36,819 bases of DNA from Lichenicola sp964249915 (GTDB lineage Bacteria; Pseudomonadota; Alphaproteobacteria; Acetobacterales; Acetobacteraceae), in NCBI GenBank assembly GCA_964249915.1, contig CAXUEL010000012.1, forward strand, positions 1-36,819, read 5' to 3'. The first letter of the stretch is position 1; each line of letters opens with the position of its first letter. Made by a program: the position numbers and the translations under genes. The notes beneath the pieces are model-generated. The model made no database searches, was not told where the DNA came from, and saw only the letters and a program-made list of their open reading frames with translations. Below are positions 34,293-36,819 of this stretch, one piece after another.

Positions 34293-35012
34293 ACGCGTTC
34301 ACGAGGCACGAGGTCAACCCACGCCCGCGCGGCTCCGGTGACCGGCCCGGGGAGACGCCGTGACCGTCGCAGCGTTCTCCACCCATCAGCGACACGAACA
34401 CGCGGATCCGGACGAAGCGGTTCGTTCGCCAGGGCGTGCCATGCCATTCGGGCCATCCAGGTCAGGAGCCACGGCCTGTCCCGTCCGGGCACGGCGCCGT
34501 CCTCGAACCGGGTCGCGGCGAGGCCGGTCCCGGTATGCGAGTGCCGTCGACTCTGAGTTCGTCCGGGACCTTCCCGGCTGCGGCAGAACCATCCAGCGAG
34601 CCTGCTCCAGAGCCCCCACGCCTCCCGACCAGGGCGGTCACGGCATGGTCGCACGGCCATGCCCCGACAGTCCTTCCGCCTGCACCCCTTGAGCGCCACA
34701 CGCGCAGGACGCCGCCGGCGGACCGCTGATCGTCCACACGCGGCGCACCTGACCGATCGTTCGGCAGATGCGGCACAAGCGCCGTCCGGCACCGGTGCTC
34801 GACCGGTCCACCCCGTTCATGCCGATCTTCCAAGATCAGTCGAACGGGGCACGGGAAAGAAATCGGGCCGGCATGCCGACCGGGCCGTCAGACCGGAATT
34901 CCTGATCAGCGTCCGGGACCACGGGGAAGCGACGCCGAAGCTTCACCATGCAATCACACTTCTTCATCCGTTGCGCTGTTAGCAAGCGGCCAGTCATCAG
35001 GGAAAACGCCAA
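34293..35012. other. Long intergenic region, 720 bases, no supported gene
   Basis: No frame here shows a family, a signal peptide or a good ribosome binding site. The notable item is the nested inverted repeat at 34811-34849. The last 100 bases are less GC-rich than their surroundings and should include the promoter of the next gene. The absence of genes in so long a stretch suggests a decayed gene or a regulatory RNA. Confidence 0.45.
34811..34849. repeat. Nested inverted repeat of two perfect stems
   Basis: The outer arms CCCCGTTC (34811-34818) and GAACGGGG (34842-34849) enclose the inner arms GATCTT (34824-34829) and AAGATC (34832-34837). The internal loops are 5 and 4 bases. No T-run lies on either side, so it is not an ordinary terminator. 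Confidence 0.6.
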
Positions 35013-36578
35013 ATGCTTTCGCCCATCGCGGCGGTAGGTGGTTGCGGACGGAACCGTCTGCTCGTCGGATCCTGCCTCGCCGCCGCCGCCCTCGCCGTCC
35101 TCGCCCCGCCCGCACTGGCCGGCGACATCGGCGCCTTGTTCGTAACCAGCAGCGTCTATGCCGGCACGGCCAGCACGATCGCGGTCGGGCAGCCGCTTCC
35201 GAACAGCGCCGGAGTCGCCGCGGTCGCCAACGGCGCCTATCCTTCGGTGTTCGCCAACGAGGCAGCCGACCCCAACTTCGGCATCACCTCCCCGATCGAG
35301 CTGAGCGCCTTCCTGACGACGGCAGCGGACGGGAACGGCGTCAGCGTCGGCCCCCTGCTCGACACGCTGGACGTGACGGCACTGACCGGCGTCAGCACCA
35401 GCTTCTCGTCCAAGTCGGAGCTGGCCGTGAACCTGTCCACCGACGGCACCGCCCTGACGCTCATGGGCTATGTGTCGCAGAGCAACGCGCTCGACGTCTC
35501 GAACTCGAACACGCCCGGCTTCGTCGACCCGACCAACACCGACATCCAGACCGCCACCTACCGCGCGGTCGTCGAGCTGAGCCTAGGCAGCGGCATCCAG
35601 GTGACCCCGGTCTCGGCCTACAGCGGCAACAACGGCCGTGCCGCCGTCCTGGTACGCGACATCCAGGGCGCGGGACAGGATGCCTACCTGATGGTCGGCA
35701 ACGCCGGCAACGGCTCGGGGATCGAGCCGGTCCCGCTCGCCGCCGACACCGGCCTGCAGCTCGTGACGCCCGGTTCCGGCCCGGTCACCACGGCGGTCGG
35801 GGCCCAGCAGGGCACGCCTGGCGCCAAGAACGGATACCAGCTTGGCTTCTCGGTGGCCTCGCTGGGGGACCCGGCGGACAAGTCGGGCAAGGACGACAAC
35901 TTCCGCGGCGAGACCGTCTTCGACAACCAGCTCTACGTGTCCAAGGGCAGCGGCGGCAACGGCGTCGACACCGTCTACCAGGTGACCCCTGGCAGCGACC
36001 CGCTGGCTCCGGGCAAGGCGTCGATCGCGATCCTGCCCGGCTTTCCGACCGGCCTCGCTGCCAACATCAGCACGACTGCGGCCTCGACCGAGTTCTACCC
36101 GTTCGGCCTCTGGTTCGCCAACAGGACCACGCTCTACGTCGCGGACGAGGGCGTGCAGTCCCTGGGTGCCGATCCGAACGCCGGCCTGCAGAAGTGGATC
36201 TTCAACGGGACCAGGTGGGTTCTGGCCTACACGCTGCAGAACGGCCTGCGACTGGACCAGAGCTACGGCGTGACCAACTACCCGGCCGCGCTGGCGCCGG
36301 CCACGACGGGGCTGCGCAACCTGACCGGCAGCGTGAACGGCAACCTGGTCACGGTGTTCGCCACCACGGCGACCTTCAGCGCCAACACCGATCCCGGAGC
36401 GGATCCCAACCAGGTGGTACGGATCGTCGACCAGCTCGACGCGACCGCGCTTCCGGCCGGCGAAAGCTTCGATACCGTTCGTGCCCCTGCCTACGGCACG
36501 GTGTATCGCGGCGTCGCCTACCAGCATTGCGGAACCGCCGCCGCCTGCCTGCACGCACTCCTGCCCCACACGCCCTGA
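35013..36578 (+). CDS. Large exported protein of unknown function
   Basis: The N-terminus has a signal peptide (LLVGSCLAAAALAVLAPPALAG, about 17-38). The mature 485 residues are rich in Gly, Ala, Thr, Ser, Asn and Asp with many short beta-strand-like stretches, and no catalytic motif I can name. Segments with repeated character (RGETVFDNQLYVSKGSG, TVYQVTPGSDPL, FGLWFANRTTLYVADEG, LQKWIFNGTRWVLAYTLQNGL) suggest a beta-propeller or beta-sandwich that could bind a surface or polymer. Uncharacterised exported proteins of this general look occur in bacteria and fungi; I cannot name a Pfam entry. The ATG at 35013 has AGGGA nine bases upstream and gives 521 residues. It lies alone between two long intergenic regions, the second leading to a truncated phosphodiesterase-like gene. 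Confidence 0.7.
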   Translation: MLSPIAAVGGCGRNRLLVGSCLAAAALAVLAPPALAGDIGALFVTSSVYAGTASTIAVGQPLPNSAGVAAVANGAYPSVFANEAADPNFGITSPIELSAFLTTAADGNGVSVGPLLDTLDVTALTGVSTSFSSKSELAVNLSTDGTALTLMGYVSQSNALDVSNSNTPGFVDPTNTDIQTATYRAVVELSLGSGIQVTPVSAYSGNNGRAAVLVRDIQGAGQDAYLMVGNAGNGSGIEPVPLAADTGLQLVTPGSGPVTTAVGAQQGTPGAKNGYQLGFSVASLGDPADKSGKDDNFRGETVFDNQLYVSKGSGGNGVDTVYQVTPGSDPLAPGKASIAILPGFPTGLAANISTTAASTEFYPFGLWFANRTTLYVADEGVQSLGADPNAGLQKWIFNGTRWVLAYTLQNGLRLDQSYGVTNYPAALAPATTGLRNLTGSVNGNLVTVFATTATFSANTDPGADPNQVVRIVDQLDATALPAGESFDTVRAPAYGTVYRGVAYQHCGTAAACLHALLPHTP

Positions 36579-36750
36579 CCTCCGCGCCCTGACCTCCGCG
36601 CCTGGCCGGGACGCTCCGTTCGTCGCAGCGTCATCCGGATCCGGCGTTTCCCCTCATCGACCACCTTCGGGAGCGGCTTCCGTATCCAGGTTCCGGGCTT
36701 GTCTTCTCGCATCGGCGATCACGCTTGGCTGAAGTTTCCCCCTTGGTGCC
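36579..36750. other. Intergenic region before the window-end gene
   Basis: In the frame of the next gene, codons reading FRACLLASAITLG (ending at 36729) look like part of a signal peptide, but a TGA at 36730-36732 and the absence of a start codon break it. See the finding on this gene. Confidence 0.4.
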
Positions 36751-36819
36751 ATGGCGGCGCCGGTGGTCGCGCAGGGCTACAAGCACGTGCTTCTCATCAG
36801 CATAGACGGGCTGCACGCG
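36751..36819 (+). CDS. Alkaline-phosphatase-superfamily protein, N-terminal fragment at window edge
   Basis: Only 23 codons are inside the window: MAAPVVAQGYKHVLLISIDGLHA. The HVLLISIDGLH strand with its metal-binding Asp is the usual opening of alkaline phosphatase-superfamily enzymes such as type I phosphodiesterases and nucleotide pyrophosphatases. The short piece before it looks like the end of a signal peptide, so the true start may lie upstream, where an in-frame TGA interrupts a signal-like stretch. There is no Shine-Dalgarno sequence before ATG 36751. The gene may therefore be damaged at its 5' end; the rest lies outside the window. Confidence 0.55.
   Translation, partial: MAAPVVAQGYKHVLLISIDGLHA

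Noticed and set aside
34133..34792. Minus-strand frame of about 220 codons downstream of the hydrolase
   Set aside because: It overlaps the 3' end of the hydrolase gene and crosses its terminator hairpin; Arg/Gly/Ala-rich with no motif.

Overview
The window is a gene-dense, very GC-rich stretch of what looks like an alphaproteobacterial chromosome, most likely of the Acetobacteraceae or a close relative. The evidence is gene content and order: a DUF3126-type protein, the trpB-trpA-accD-folC run, the rho / mnmE-mnmG-rsmG-parA-parB block, and a hemE-hemJ pair divergent from maf. The species-level assignment is inference. There is no insertion sequence, prophage or CRISPR array.

Layout. 1-3.4 kb: a two-domain glycosyltransferase (possibly cut by the window edge), a DUF3126 protein, and an unrecognised protein whose C-terminus resembles ADP-ribosyltransferase-fold proteins. 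3.4-8.8 kb (minus strand): trpB, trpA, accD, folC and a nucleoside hydrolase; trpB/trpA and trpA/accD overlap by 4 bases. 9.2-12 kb: a small lipoprotein, an aldo/keto reductase and a CorA-type transporter. 12.2-20.6 kb: rho, then ogt-qor on the other strand, then the compact operon mnmE-mnmG-rsmG-parA-parB, with a perfect parS inside rsmG. 20.6-24.1 kb: tRNA-Lys(CUU), a decayed aldo/keto reductase copy, hemJ and hemE, a 288-base intergenic region that is a candidate replication origin, maf, and tRNA-Ala(GGC). 24.1-28.4 kb: a thioredoxin-like ferredoxin, a DedA protein, a nucleoside deaminase, a secreted S10 peptidase, a DUF2459 lipoprotein and a tiny lipoprotein. 28.7-36.8 kb: a DJ-1/PfpI protein next to a GlxA-type AraC regulator, a secreted S53 (sedolisin) peptidase, an exported alpha/beta hydrolase, a large exported protein of unknown function, and the first codons of an alkaline-phosphatase-superfamily gene cut by the window end.

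How it fits together. The centre carries the chromosome-maintenance core: ParA, ParB, a parS site and probably oriC, together with tRNA-modification (MnmE, MnmG), rRNA-methylation (RsmG), haem (HemE, HemJ) and transcription-termination (Rho) genes. Both flanks are metabolic. The right flank is rich in exported proteins, including S10 and S53 peptidases, families known to work at acid pH; that would suit an acid-tolerant heterotroph. The main points for a second look are the candidate origin (with a nucleotide-skew caveat), the parS inside rsmG, the orientation of the rho-parB block relative to hemE, the decayed reductase beside tRNA-Lys, a probable CTG start, and three unexplained inverted repeats or hairpins in non-coding DNA.
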